Positions 28,393-37,238 are shown, counted from the stretch's first letter. The stretch: DNA of 64,000 bases from JADJOY01 sp016713535 [NCBI: Deltaproteobacteria bacterium] (GCA_016713535.1 JADJOY010000038.1:1-64000); one strand, 5' to 3'. Numbers and translations are program-made. Notes: generated by a model not told the origin, from the sequence alone.

Positions 28393-28415
28393 CGGGGGGC
28401 TGTTCCAGCCCCCCG
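28393..28415 (+). terminator. Hairpin ending the act-cox operon
   Basis: A 10-bp perfect stem, CGGGGGGCTG (28393-28402) pairing with CAGCCCCCCG (28406-28415) around the loop ttc, begins five bases after the coxD-like stop. The following sequence, cgctggtttcc, has only a short T-run. Two more hairpins follow (28429-28448: GGGGTCTT/AAGACCCC; 28464-28485: CCGCGGCG/CGCCGCGG), so termination is likely backed up. Confidence 0.6.
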
Positions 28416-28428
28416 CGCTGGTTTCCTC

Positions 28429-28485
28429 GGGGTCTTCGTCAAGACCCCGCCCGGCCACTGGAGCCGCGGCGCTTCGTCGCCGCGG
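28429..28485. other. Two further stem-loops between the cox operon and GST gene
   Basis: 28429-28448 forms an 8-bp stem (GGGGTCTT with AAGACCCC, loop cgtc) and 28464-28485 another 8-bp stem (CCGCGGCG with CGCCGCGG, loop cttcgt). They lie in the convergent gap between the cox genes (+) and the GST gene (-), so they may serve as bidirectional termination or transcript-end structures. No gene is seen in 28388-28631. Confidence 0.45.
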
Positions 28486-28631
28486 ATCGGGCCGGGGCCC
28501 CACCCCAAAGGCCGTCGCGGTTCACGCGCCGCGCTCCGCTGGCGCGACCGATCTCCGAGTCCGTTCAGTCACCGGTTCGGATCCCGGCGGGTCCGACGCC
28601 CAAGGCACGCGCTTGGCTCGCGTCGGGCGCG

Positions 28632-29246
28632 TCAGCCGAAGTCGCCCTTCGTGATGGGCACGAAGCCGGGCTGCGCCGCCACGCGATCGAGCCAGGCGCG
28701 GATGCGCGGATAGCGCGCCAGGTCGAAGCTGCCCTCGTCGGCGACGTGGGTGTACGCGTAGAGCGCGATGTCGGCGATCGAGTAGCGGTCGCCGACGAAG
28801 AACGCGCGGCCCTCGAGGTGCCGCTCCATCACGTCGAGGGCGGCGTAGCCGCGCGCGAGCTTGTCGGGAAGCTGCGCCTTGCGCTGCTCGTCCAGTCCGA
28901 ACACGTGCAGCCACGCCCTCGCGACGGCGACGTAGGGCTCGTGGCTGTATTGCTCGAAGAACATCCACTGCAGCACCTGGGCGCGCTCGAAGTCGTCCTC
29001 CGGTAGGAACGAGGTGCCGTCGGAGAAGTACCACAGGATCGCGTCCGACTCCGCAAGGAGGCGGCCGTCGCCGAGATCGATCGCCGGAATCCGCCCGTTG
29101 GGATTGATCGCGAGAAACTCGGGCGTGCGCGTCTCCCCCTTCACGATGTCCTTCTCGACCAGCCGGAACGGTATGCCGAGCTGGTGGAGGAGCAGGCGAA
29201 CCTTGTAGCCGTTTCCGGAGGGCAGGTAGTCGTAGAGCGTGATCAT
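28632..29246 (-). CDS. Glutathione S-transferase family protein
   Basis: Cytoplasmic GST-like enzyme, 204 residues. The N-terminal thioredoxin-like domain reads MITLYDYLPSGNGYKVRLLL, then INPNGRIPAIDLGDGRLLAE with the cis-Pro and the ESDAI glutathione-binding turn. The all-helical C-terminal domain ends with the N-capping box (DRYSIADIALYAYTH). The ATG at 29246 is preferred over an in-frame start at 29282 because it begins directly at the first beta strand. Only 33 bases separate it from the upstream GH13 gene on the same strand, so the two may be co-transcribed. The substrate is unknown. Confidence 0.88.
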   Translation of the reverse strand: MITLYDYLPSGNGYKVRLLLHQLGIPFRLVEKDIVKGETRTPEFLAINPNGRIPAIDLGDGRLLAESDAILWYFSDGTSFLPEDDFERAQVLQWMFFEQYSHEPYVAVARAWLHVFGLDEQRKAQLPDKLARGYAALDVMERHLEGRAFFVGDRYSIADIALYAYTHVADEGSFDLARYPRIRAWLDRVAAQPGFVPITKGDFG

Positions 29247-29278
29247 GGTGGATGGCTCCGTGGCGAGAGCCGCGATCT

Positions 29279-30745
29279 TCACACGTAGGCCGGGTGCAGC
29301 CGCAATAGAGCGGATCCCCAGCCGTCCAGATGAAGGTGGATCGACGTGGCGCCGGGGCCCGGCCTGATCACTCCGACGGTAGCGCCGGTCAGCTCGTCGA
29401 CGGCGATCGCCTGCTCGACGCCGGGTGGGAGCTGCGAGCCGAGATCGAGCGCCGCGCTCGCGGGCCCCCCGGAGCCGTTGACCGCGACGACCCGGACCTC
29501 GTGGTGCAGGTGCCAGCTCCAGGCGAGCAGGTCACCGGAGGTCGGGAGCGGCGTCCACACGCCGTCGCGGTAAACGCGCTCGCTCGTGACCGCGAGCATG
29601 CGGCGGTAGAGGGCTTCCTCGCCCGACGTGAGGTCGCCGTGAGCCGCGCGGGCGAGGTGGATCGGAGCCCTTCTTCGCGCGCCCTCGATCTGTCCGTCGT
29701 GGATGAGCGCGAGGCCGGGAATCGTCAGCGCGACCAGCGTGGCCGCGCGCGCCCGGTCGCGTCCGAAGGCGACCTGCGCTCGCTCCTCGTCGTGGTTCTC
29801 CGCGAAGTGGACGCCGCGCTCGAGCCATGGCGGCTGGGGGGCGAGGTAGGTCGTCAGCTCGGGCGCGCGGCTCGAGAGCAGCAGGTCGTAGACGGCCTTG
29901 TCGTAGGCGTAATCGAAACCGAGTGCCAGGAGCTCGGGCTCGAGCCCCCAGTACGCTTCGGCGACGAGGATCAGGCCGGGTCGCGCGGCGCGGACCCGAG
30001 CCAGGATGTCGCCCCAGTACTCCCCCGTGCCTGGTGGCGGCGGCGTGGGCGCGGACACCTCGGCCCAGGTCCGCGCGACCACGTCCGTCAGGCCGAGCAT
30101 CGCCATGTCGACCCGTACGGCGTCGGCGACCTCGCCGATCCGGGCCAGCTCGTCGGCGAGCGCGGCGCGCGCGCCGGCCTGCGTCCAATCGACCTGGACG
30201 GTGTCGTTCCACGGCGCGAAGTTCGGGTCGCGACCGTGGGCGAGGTGATCGCCACGCGGCCCGACGAAGAACCACTCCGGGTGGCGCGCCACCGCTGCGC
30301 CGACGCCGCGAACCAGCCATCCGGGATGCGACTCGGTCCAGACATGGTCCACCGCCAGGTGGTTGGGCACGAAGTCGAGCATGAGCCCGAGCCCCAGGCG
30401 GTGGAGCTGGTCGCGGAGCGTCGCGAGCTCGCCGGCCTCGCCCAGGCATGGCTCGAGCGAGTAGTCGTGGATCGCGTAGGGAGAGCCGAGGACGTCGGCC
30501 TCGACGAGGTCGGGCAGGGTGCGGCGCCAGCGCCGCAGCGCTTCGGGCGAGAGTGCCTCACGCCGGCTCGCGGGGCTGCGCCGCCAGACCCCCATCACCC
30601 AGACGAGGTCGAACCCGAGCACGGCGAGCTCCTGCCAGGCCACGTCGGGCACCGTTCCCAGCGTCAGGCGTCGGCCGAAGCGCTCGCTCTGTCGCGCGAG
30701 CCAAGCCGGCGCGTGGAGCTCGTAGAGTCGTCTCGGCCCGGTCAT
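29279..30745 (-). CDS. GH13 alpha-amylase-family glycoside hydrolase or transglycosylase
   Basis: Alpha-amylase superfamily (GH13) enzyme acting on alpha-glucans or small alpha-glucosides. The four conserved regions are present in 488 residues: region I DFVPNH (124-129), nucleophile Asp213 in VRVDMA, acid/base Glu263 in LVAEAYW, and region IV ENHD (316-319). No signal peptide is seen, so it is predicted to be cytoplasmic. A beta-sandwich C-terminal domain follows the barrel. The substrate is not decidable: the VAEAYWGLEPELLALGFDYAYD stretch resembles enzymes acting on maltodextrin or trehalose-like substrates. It is divergent from the MMACHC-like gene. Confidence 0.85.
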   Translation of the reverse strand: MTGPRRLYELHAPAWLARQSERFGRRLTLGTVPDVAWQELAVLGFDLVWVMGVWRRSPASRREALSPEALRRWRRTLPDLVEADVLGSPYAIHDYSLEPCLGEAGELATLRDQLHRLGLGLMLDFVPNHLAVDHVWTESHPGWLVRGVGAAVARHPEWFFVGPRGDHLAHGRDPNFAPWNDTVQVDWTQAGARAALADELARIGEVADAVRVDMAMLGLTDVVARTWAEVSAPTPPPPGTGEYWGDILARVRAARPGLILVAEAYWGLEPELLALGFDYAYDKAVYDLLLSSRAPELTTYLAPQPPWLERGVHFAENHDEERAQVAFGRDRARAATLVALTIPGLALIHDGQIEGARRRAPIHLARAAHGDLTSGEEALYRRMLAVTSERVYRDGVWTPLPTSGDLLAWSWHLHHEVRVVAVNGSGGPASAALDLGSQLPPGVEQAIAVDELTGATVGVIRPGPGATSIHLHLDGWGSALLRLHPAYV

Positions 30746-30829
30746 CGGTGGAGTTGGTTCGAGCTCGTCGGCGTGAGTCGCGACGAATCCTCGTAAGCCT
30801 AGCGCCCGGACGGGCTACATTCCGTCCCC

Positions 30830-31567
30830 GTGAACCTGGCCGCCGAGATCCTCCACGAGCTCACCGAGCGGCTGCGCCCGGCGGGCCTCGACCTCGTCGC
30901 GCCGTTTCGGGTGGGTACCTACAACGCGCAGATTCCTGCACGCTACCAGCTCCCCGTCTTCGGCCGGGACGACGCACTCGGCGTCGTGGTCGGAAACAGC
31001 CGCGCGATCTGGGAGCCCTTCGTGCGCTCGCTCTCGGACGAGCCGGGTGGGCTGCGCTCGCTTCACCCGCTCGACCGCTACGTGGAGCGCGTGGTCGGCG
31101 CCGCGCTCGCACCCCTCGCGGTGCGCCGCCAGGCGCGCTGGGCGCATGCGCGGCTCACACGACGCGTGGCGGTCCAGCGCGCCGTGTACGCCGCCGGTCT
31201 CGCGTTCCCCGCGCCGTGCCGCCTCGCGATTCACCCGCGGCATGGATTGTGGATCGGGCTTCGCGCCGCGATCGCGTTCGATGTGGAGCCGATGCTCGTT
31301 GCACACCCGACCGGCACGGACACCGCGCCGCATCCGTGCGACGCGTGCGCGGCGCGCCCATGCCTGCCGGCGTTCGAGTCCGCGCTCGCCGCGACCGGCG
31401 GTCGTCGCGGCTGCGACGTATCGCCCTGGCAGGCGGTCCGCGACGCCTGCCCGCTGGCACCCCGAGAGCGCTACGTCGATCCCGAGATTCGTTATCACTA
31501 CACCAAGGATCGCGCCGTGTTGCGGGACTCCGTGGCCGCTCTCGATGGTTCGACGAAGGTTCGTTGA
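30830..31567 (+). CDS. MMACHC/CblC-like cobalamin-processing protein with cysteine motif
   Basis: This 245-residue protein resembles human MMACHC (CblC), which binds cob(III)alamins and removes their upper ligand. Matches recalled from the human sequence are collinear: PFRVGTYNAQIP (26-36) with PFQVAWYNELLP; LAIHPRHGLWIGLR (132-145) with VCIHPRFGGWFAIR; and APRERYVDPEIRYHY (210-224) with TPQERYSEEQKAYF. Between the last two lies CDACAARPC (Cys170, 173, 178) with later Cys195 and Cys207; human MMACHC lacks this CxxCxxxxC pattern. It might bind a metal or iron-sulfur cluster, as in related nitroreductase-fold B12 enzymes such as QueG; that is inference. The GTG at 30830 is the most upstream start giving sensible protein. 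Cytoplasmic. Confidence 0.7.
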   Translation: MNLAAEILHELTERLRPAGLDLVAPFRVGTYNAQIPARYQLPVFGRDDALGVVVGNSRAIWEPFVRSLSDEPGGLRSLHPLDRYVERVVGAALAPLAVRRQARWAHARLTRRVAVQRAVYAAGLAFPAPCRLAIHPRHGLWIGLRAAIAFDVEPMLVAHPTGTDTAPHPCDACAARPCLPAFESALAATGGRRGCDVSPWQAVRDACPLAPRERYVDPEIRYHYTKDRAVLRDSVAALDGSTKVR

Positions 31568-31725
31568 CGCACTGCGCCGCGGACCAATATGTTCCGAAGC
31601 ATCACCGTCTCGGTCGCCGAGATCGCGGCGGTCCGCCTTCCGCAACCTCATCTCGATCGTCCCGGGTCCTGCCGTGCCGTGACGGGTACGGCTGCTCGCG
31701 AGGCCCGCGCGAAAGAGGAGCCACC

Positions 31726-34146
31726 ATGAAGCGAGAGATCCGCAAGGTCGCCGTGCTGGGCTCGGGTGTCATGGGCAGCGCCATCGCTGCTCATCTGGCG
31801 AACGCTGGCATCCCGTCGATCCTGCTCGACATCGTTCCAAAGGCGCCGGACCCGGCGGAGGAGAAGGCGGGTCTCACGCTCCAGTCGAAGGCGGTGCGCA
31901 ACCGCTTCGCGCGCGTGGCGCTCGAGAACGCCACCAAGGCGAAGCCCGCGCCGTTCTTCGACGTGGCGCTCACCTCGCTGATCGAGATCGGCAACTTCGA
32001 CGACGACTTCGCGCGCATCGGCGAGTGCGACTGGATCGTCGAGGTGGTGGTCGAGAACCTCGAGGTCAAGAAGAGCGTGATGTCGCGGATCGCCGAGCAC
32101 AGGAAGCCCGGCTCGATCGTGAGATCGAACACCAGCGGCATCCCCATCGGCGCGATGAGCGCCCACTGCTCGAAGGAGTTCCGCGAGCACTTCCTCGGCA
32201 CCCACTTCTTCAACCCGGTCCGCTACATGAAGCTCCTCGAGATCATCCCCGGGCCGGACACCCTGCCCGAGGTGCTCTCGTTCATGAGCGAGTTCGGCGA
32301 GCGCGTCCTCGGCAAGGGGATCGTGCGCTGCAAGGACACGCCGAACTTCGTCGCCAACCGCATCGGCGTGTTCGGGATGCTCCGCACCATGCACCTCATG
32401 GAGGAGCTCGAGTACACGATCGACGAGGTCGACGCGATCTCGGGTCCGCCGATGGCGCACCCGCGCTCGGCGTCGTTCCGCACCGCCGACCTCGCCGGCG
32501 TCGATACGCTGGTGCACGTCTGTGACAACGTGTTCGCGAGCGTCCCCGACGACGAGATGCGCGACACCTTCAAGGTGCCCGAGTTCGTGCGCGCGATGGT
32601 CGCGGCGAAGCGCCTCGGCGACAAGACCGGTGGCGGCTTCTACAAGAAGGGCAAGAGCCCCACGGGTGAGCGCCAGAACCTGACACTCGATCCCGCGAGC
32701 GGCGACTACAAGCCCTCCGAGAAGATCAAGATCGACTCGCTGGGCGTGGCGAAGAACCTCGACAGCGCCGCGGACCGCCTGAAGAACACGGTCTACGCCG
32801 AGGACCGCGCGGGCGCCTTCGCGTGGCCGCTGATGCGCGACACGCTGCTCTACTCGGCGAACCGTGTGCCCGAGATCGCGGACTCGCTCTCCGAGCTCGA
32901 CCGCGCGATGCGGTGGGGCTTCAACTGGGACCTCGGCCCCTTCGAGTCGTGGGATGCCATCGGCGTTCGTGAGTCGGTCGCGAAGATGAAGGCCGAGAAG
33001 GCCAAGGTGCCGGCGTGGGTCGAGGCGATGCTCGCCTCCGGCAAGGAGACCTTCTACGTCCGCAAGGACGGTGTGCGCTGCGTCTACGACCCGGCGAAGA
33101 AGGACTACGTCGCCGAGACCGTGCACCCCAAGGTGATCCTGCTGCCCTCGCTCAAGGAGCGCAGCAAGACCATCCAGGAGAACTCGAGCGCCTCGCTGGT
33201 CGACATCGGCGATGGCGTCGTGTGCCTCGAGTTCCATTCCAAGATGAACGCCGTCGACGCCGACCTCATCTCGCTTCTCTCCGAGGGCATCGACTACGTC
33301 GCCGCCAACGGCGAGGGCCTGGTGATCGCCAACCACGATCCGCAGGCCTTCAGCGCCGGTGCCAACCTGATGCTCATCTACATGGCGGCCCAGCAGCAGA
33401 TGTGGGCCGACATCGAGAAGCTCTCGGCCGAGTTCCAGCAGGCCAACATGAAGCTCAAGACCTCGCCCAAGCCGGTGGTGGTGGCGCCGGCCGGCCTGGC
33501 GCTCGGCGGCGGAGCGGAGATCGTGCTGCACGGGCCGAAGGTCCGCGCCCACGGCGAGCTCTACTGCGGCCTCGTCGAGGTGGGCGTTGGCCTCATCCCG
33601 GGGGCCGGCGGTTGCAAGGAGCTCGCGGTGCGTGCGACCCAGGGGCTGCCGCAGGGCGGCATGGTGGCGGTCGATCCGGCGCCGTTCATCGTCCGCGCCT
33701 TCGAGGCGATCGCGATGGCGAAGGTCTCGACGAGCGCCGTCGAGGCCCGCAACAACGGGTTCCTGCGTCCCACCGACGGCATCACGCTCAACCGCGACCA
33801 CCTGATCCAGGACGCCAAGGACGAGGTGCTGCACCTGGCGCGCATGGGCTACCGCCCACCGCAAGCTCGCACGGACGTGGTCGTCGGTGGCGAGCCGGTG
33901 TGCGCCGCACTCGTGGCCGCCGTGCAGGGCATGAAGCGCAGCGGCTTCGTGAGCGACCACGACGTGAAGATCGCGTCCAAGGTCGCGTACGTGATCACCG
34001 GCGGGCCGGTGGCCGCGGGCACCAAGGTCAGCGAGCAGTACCTCCTCGACCTCGAGCGCGAGGCGTTCCTGAGCCTCGTCGGCGAGGCCAAGTCGCAGGA
34101 ACGGATCCAGCACATGCTGCTCAAGGGAAAGCCGCTCCGGAACTGA
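31726..34146 (+). CDS. Fused 3-hydroxyacyl-CoA dehydrogenase/enoyl-CoA hydratase (FadN-like)
   Basis: Bifunctional beta-oxidation enzyme, 806 residues. The NAD-binding dehydrogenase comes first (VAVLGSGVMGSAIAAHLANA at about 8-27; HFFNPVRYMKLLEI; GGGFYKKGK) and the crotonase/hydratase domain last (QAFSAGANL forms an oxyanion-hole loop; LALGGGAEIVLHG; catalytic-region VEVGVGLIPGAGG). This order is the reverse of E. coli FadB and matches FadN of Bacillus. GAGGAG lies five bases before the ATG at 31726. A weak promoter-like TTGACG at 31564 is possible upstream. The thiolase gene follows by 60 bases, making a trifunctional set for fatty acid breakdown. Confidence 0.92.
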   Translation: MKREIRKVAVLGSGVMGSAIAAHLANAGIPSILLDIVPKAPDPAEEKAGLTLQSKAVRNRFARVALENATKAKPAPFFDVALTSLIEIGNFDDDFARIGECDWIVEVVVENLEVKKSVMSRIAEHRKPGSIVRSNTSGIPIGAMSAHCSKEFREHFLGTHFFNPVRYMKLLEIIPGPDTLPEVLSFMSEFGERVLGKGIVRCKDTPNFVANRIGVFGMLRTMHLMEELEYTIDEVDAISGPPMAHPRSASFRTADLAGVDTLVHVCDNVFASVPDDEMRDTFKVPEFVRAMVAAKRLGDKTGGGFYKKGKSPTGERQNLTLDPASGDYKPSEKIKIDSLGVAKNLDSAADRLKNTVYAEDRAGAFAWPLMRDTLLYSANRVPEIADSLSELDRAMRWGFNWDLGPFESWDAIGVRESVAKMKAEKAKVPAWVEAMLASGKETFYVRKDGVRCVYDPAKKDYVAETVHPKVILLPSLKERSKTIQENSSASLVDIGDGVVCLEFHSKMNAVDADLISLLSEGIDYVAANGEGLVIANHDPQAFSAGANLMLIYMAAQQQMWADIEKLSAEFQQANMKLKTSPKPVVVAPAGLALGGGAEIVLHGPKVRAHGELYCGLVEVGVGLIPGAGGCKELAVRATQGLPQGGMVAVDPAPFIVRAFEAIAMAKVSTSAVEARNNGFLRPTDGITLNRDHLIQDAKDEVLHLARMGYRPPQARTDVVVGGEPVCAALVAAVQGMKRSGFVSDHDVKIASKVAYVITGGPVAAGTKVSEQYLLDLEREAFLSLVGEAKSQERIQHMLLKGKPLRN

Positions 34147-34206
34147 TCCGGTGCCGACATCCAACGACGCTCGCGCCAACTAATCTGATCGATCTGGGAG
34201 GACGCC

Positions 34207-35388
34207 ATGGAAGATGCAGTGATCGTGTCGTCGGTTCGCACCGCGGTCGGAAAGGCACCACGCGGGACGCTGCGCTACACCCGTCCGGACGACATGGGCG
34301 GCACCGCCATCAAGGCCGCGCTCGAACGCGCCGCCGGTGTCTCCGCCGAGGAGATCGGCGACGTGGTGATGGGCTGCGCCATGCCAGAGGGCGAGCAGGG
34401 GATGAACGTGGCGCGGGTCGCCGCGACCATCGGCGGGCTGCCCAACAGTGTCCCCGCCTACACCGTGAATCGCTTCTGCAGCTCGGGGCTCCAGGCGATC
34501 GCCATCGCCGCGGAGCGCATCATGATCGGCGCGGACAGCGCCGCGATCGGTGGCGGGCTCGAGTCGATGAGCCTGGTGCCGATGGGCGGCAACAAGATCG
34601 TGCCCAACCCCAAGCTCGTCGAGACCTACCCCGACGTGTACATCGGCATGGGCCACACCGCCGAGGCGGTGGCGCAGCGCTACGAGGTCAGCCGCCGGGA
34701 GCAGGACGAGTTCGCCGTGACCAGCCACCAGAAGGCGGCGGCGGCGATCGCGGCCGGCAAGTTCAAGGACGAGATCGTGGCGCTCGACGCGAAGGTCTAC
34801 ACCGTCGGCAAGGACGGCCGGCCCGCCACCGCCACCAAGGTGTTCGACACCGACGAGGGCGTGCGCGCCGACACCAGCCTCGAGGGCCTCTCGAAGCTGC
34901 GCCCCGCGTTCCACCCGGCCGGCAGCGTCACCGCCGGCAACTCGTCGCAGACGAGTGATGGCGCCGCGGCGAGTGTGCTGCTCTCGGCCAAGCGCGCCAA
35001 GGAGCTCAGCCTCAAGCCGCTCGGCATCTACCGCGCCTTCGCGGTGGCGGGCTGCGATCCGGACGTCATGGGCATCGGCCCCGCGCTCGCGATCCCCAAG
35101 CTCCTCGAGAAGGCCGGCGTGAAGCTCGAGGACGTCGACCTCTTCGAGATCAACGAGGCGTTCGCGTCGCAGGCCCTCTACGTGGTGCGGGACCTCGGGC
35201 TCGACGAGGCCCGGGTGAACGTCAACGGCGGCGCGGTCGCGCTCGGCCACCCGCTCGGCTGCACCGGCGCCAAGCTCACCGCGACCCTGCTGCACGAGAT
35301 GGGCCGCCGCCAGGCGCGCTGCGGCGTGATCAGCATGTGCATCGGCGGCGGCATGGGAGCCGCCGGCCTGTTCGAGCGGCCCGCCTGA
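34207..35388 (+). CDS. Acetyl-CoA acyltransferase (thiolase), FadA-like
   Basis: Thiolase that cleaves 3-ketoacyl-CoA in the last step of beta-oxidation. The 393 residues carry the nucleophilic cysteine in NRFCSSGLQAIAIA, the NEAFASQALYV motif, the catalytic histidine in ALGHPLGCTGAK and the second cysteine in CIGGGMGAAG. GGGAGG precedes the ATG at 34207. It partners the FadN-like enzyme encoded just upstream, and a strong terminator follows, so the two form a compact operon. Confidence 0.95.
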   Translation: MEDAVIVSSVRTAVGKAPRGTLRYTRPDDMGGTAIKAALERAAGVSAEEIGDVVMGCAMPEGEQGMNVARVAATIGGLPNSVPAYTVNRFCSSGLQAIAIAAERIMIGADSAAIGGGLESMSLVPMGGNKIVPNPKLVETYPDVYIGMGHTAEAVAQRYEVSRREQDEFAVTSHQKAAAAIAAGKFKDEIVALDAKVYTVGKDGRPATATKVFDTDEGVRADTSLEGLSKLRPAFHPAGSVTAGNSSQTSDGAAASVLLSAKRAKELSLKPLGIYRAFAVAGCDPDVMGIGPALAIPKLLEKAGVKLEDVDLFEINEAFASQALYVVRDLGLDEARVNVNGGAVALGHPLGCTGAKLTATLLHEMGRRQARCGVISMCIGGGMGAAGLFERPA

Positions 35389-35414
35389 TCGCTCGTCAGC
35401 CGTCGCGCCGTTCG

Positions 35415-35446
35415 AACGCCCCCGGGGAAGCCTCCCCGGGGGCGTT
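35415..35446 (+). terminator. Rho-independent terminator after the thiolase gene
   Basis: The perfect stem AACGCCCCCGGGGA (35415-35428) pairs with TCCCCGGGGGCGTT (35433-35446) around the loop agcc, and is followed by tcgttt. It begins 27 bases after the thiolase stop and is the most convincing intrinsic terminator in the window. Confidence 0.85.
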
Positions 35447-35488
35447 TCGTTTGCGCTCGTCGTCGGGCGCGCGGATGCTCGCACGGCC

Positions 35489-36022
35489 GTGAAGCGTTCC
35501 ACCCTGCGCTCGTGGCGAGTGCCGGCGCTGTGTGGCGCGATCCTCGTGGCCGCGGTCCTCGTGTACGGCTGGCTCCCGGTTTCACCACGGTTGATCGCGG
35601 TGGCCGTCCGCGCGGTTGGTCCGCGCCCGGTCTATCGGCTGCTGTCCGACGACGATGTGCGCTGGGAGCGGATCGTGGCGGGCGTGGAGACCGGGGACGC
35701 CGCGTGGCTTCGGGCCGCCGTGGCGCTCTATCCGGCGCTCGACACCCATCCTGGTGAAGAGATGTTCGCGGCGGTGTCGACCGTCCTCGAGATCGACCCG
35801 TCCGGAGCCTTCGGGACCCTGCTACCTCGATACGGCCCCGAGGTCGTCTGCGGCGGGCCGTGGGGCGAGGATCCGATGACGCCGGCGAAGGCACGGCGGC
35901 GTCTCGCCATCGTCCGCGCGCTTCCAGCGGAAGCCGAGACAGCCGAGGCGGCGAGCGGCTGCCAGCGAGTGGCCGAAGCCGTCGTTCGAGCGGCGGAGGG
36001 TGGACGGCTCGGCGGCTGGTGA
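35489..36022 (+). CDS. Hypothetical membrane-anchored protein
   Basis: I do not recognise a family. The GTG at 35489 begins a 177-residue protein with a basic N-terminus and one hydrophobic segment (VPALCGAILVAAVLVYGWL), suggesting a signal anchor with an exported domain. The remainder contains ALYPALDTHPGEEMFAAVST and a Cys pair (VVCGGPWGED, ASGCQRV) that could form a disulfide. It lies ahead of the polysaccharide-export gene by 109 bases and might be the first gene of that locus, or unrelated. Codon use looks like that of its neighbours. Confidence 0.55.
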   Translation: MKRSTLRSWRVPALCGAILVAAVLVYGWLPVSPRLIAVAVRAVGPRPVYRLLSDDDVRWERIVAGVETGDAAWLRAAVALYPALDTHPGEEMFAAVSTVLEIDPSGAFGTLLPRYGPEVVCGGPWGEDPMTPAKARRRLAIVRALPAEAETAEAASGCQRVAEAVVRAAEGGRLGGW

Positions 36023-36131
36023 GTCGTCTGCGCGGCGCCTTCGGATGGCCCGGTACGGGGCTTGCTGAGTGGACTCCGCGACGCTCCAAGTTGGACCGGG
36101 GCGGCCCCCTCCACCCAGGCGAGTTGCGAAC

Positions 36132-37238
36132 ATGGAATGCAAACGGTCGTCGCTCCTCCTCGCTGTGCTCCTCGTCGGCGCGCTGGACGGATGCTCCGCG
36201 AAGCAGCCAGCGGAGACGCGCGGCTCGAGCGACTCACCCGCCGTTGCCGCCTCGCCGACCGAGCGGGCCGATGCGGCGTCCCAGGGCGCCACCCGCGCGC
36301 GTGTCGAGCGGCTCCTGGATTCCCGCCGCAACCTGGCGGGATCGAACGACTACCTGGTCGGTCCCGGCGACGTCCTCAAGATCGCGGTGTTCGAGGTGCC
36401 GGAGATGGACCGCACAGCGCGGGTCGCCGAGTCCGGCGACATCACGCTGCCGTTGCTCGGCAACGTCCCGGTGGTCGGGCTCACCGTCCAGGGCGTTCAC
36501 GACCGGCTGGGAGCTCTGCTGGGACGGAAGTACGTCGTGAACCCGCAGGTGGACGTGCACGTCGAGACGTTCGCGAGCCAGCGGGTCGCGATGATGGGGC
36601 GCGTGGAGAAGCCGGGCATCTACCCGCTCTCGCGCTCCGCGAGCCGGATCGTCGACCTGGTGGGGCAGGCGGGCGGGCTCACGCCCGAGGCCGCGCGTCG
36701 CATCGAGCTCTACCCGGTCGAGGAGCGGCCAGCCGGCGCTCTGGCGTCGCCACCAGGAACGGCCGTCGCGGGCGGAACCACCATCGATCGAGCCGCCATC
36801 GAAGGGCGCCACCCGATCGTCATCGACCTGTTCGACCTGATGGACCTCTCGGATCCGATCTCGAGCCTCGCGCTGCGCGACGGCGACGTCGTGTTCGTCC
36901 CCGATCGGGGCGACTTCTTCGTCGGTGGTGAGGTGAAGAAGCCCGGGAAATACGGTCTCTCCGACACCTCGACGCTCATCACGGCGATCGCCGAGGCGGG
37001 CGGCCTGGGAGACTTCCCGATCACCGACCAGGTGCTGCTGGTGCGCCACCCGAGTCCCAGCGAGAAGGTCACCATCGCGCTCGACTTCGACGCGATCACC
37101 GCAGGTGACCAGCCTGACGTGGCGATCCACGAGGGTGACCAGGTGATCGTTCACCGCAGCCTGTTGCGCGCCGGTGTCTCCAAGGTCGTCGAGACCATGG
37201 GCCGATTCATCGGCATCGGCCTCTCCGCACCCCTCTGA
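36132..37238 (+). CDS. Polysaccharide export lipoprotein (Wza/GumB family)
   Basis: Outer-membrane polysaccharide translocon subunit. The ATG at 36132 gives a lipoprotein signal ending GALDGC (Cys at about 21). The Poly_export domain follows (about 75-155; DYLVGPGDVLKIAVFEVPEM, SGDITLPLLGNVPVVGLTV). Two SLBB-type repeats come after it (RVAMMGRVEKPGIYPLSRS; DFFVGGEVKKPGKYGLSDT). Length is 368 residues. It opens the polysaccharide synthesis locus and should partner the Wzz/BY-kinase encoded 1.2 kb downstream, the classic pair controlling chain export. Confidence 0.9.
   Translation: MECKRSSLLLAVLLVGALDGCSAKQPAETRGSSDSPAVAASPTERADAASQGATRARVERLLDSRRNLAGSNDYLVGPGDVLKIAVFEVPEMDRTARVAESGDITLPLLGNVPVVGLTVQGVHDRLGALLGRKYVVNPQVDVHVETFASQRVAMMGRVEKPGIYPLSRSASRIVDLVGQAGGLTPEAARRIELYPVEERPAGALASPPGTAVAGGTTIDRAAIEGRHPIVIDLFDLMDLSDPISSLALRDGDVVFVPDRGDFFVGGEVKKPGKYGLSDTSTLITAIAEAGGLGDFPITDQVLLVRHPSPSEKVTIALDFDAITAGDQPDVAIHEGDQVIVHRSLLRAGVSKVVETMGRFIGIGLSAPL

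Noticed and set aside
28571-28592. tRNA-like T-arm (ACCGG-TTCGGATC-CCGGC followed by GGGTCC) after the cox operon
   Set aside because: The loop has one base too many, and no matching 5' acceptor strand, D-arm or anticodon arm could be found in the preceding 80 bases. At most it is a tRNA remnant, and chance in GC-rich DNA is more likely.
31648-34179. 843-codon open frame on the minus strand opposite the fadN-like gene
   Set aside because: Its translation is His-, Arg- and Asp/Leu-rich with no recognisable domain, a typical antisense shadow of high-GC coding DNA. The plus-strand gene has clear catalytic motifs.
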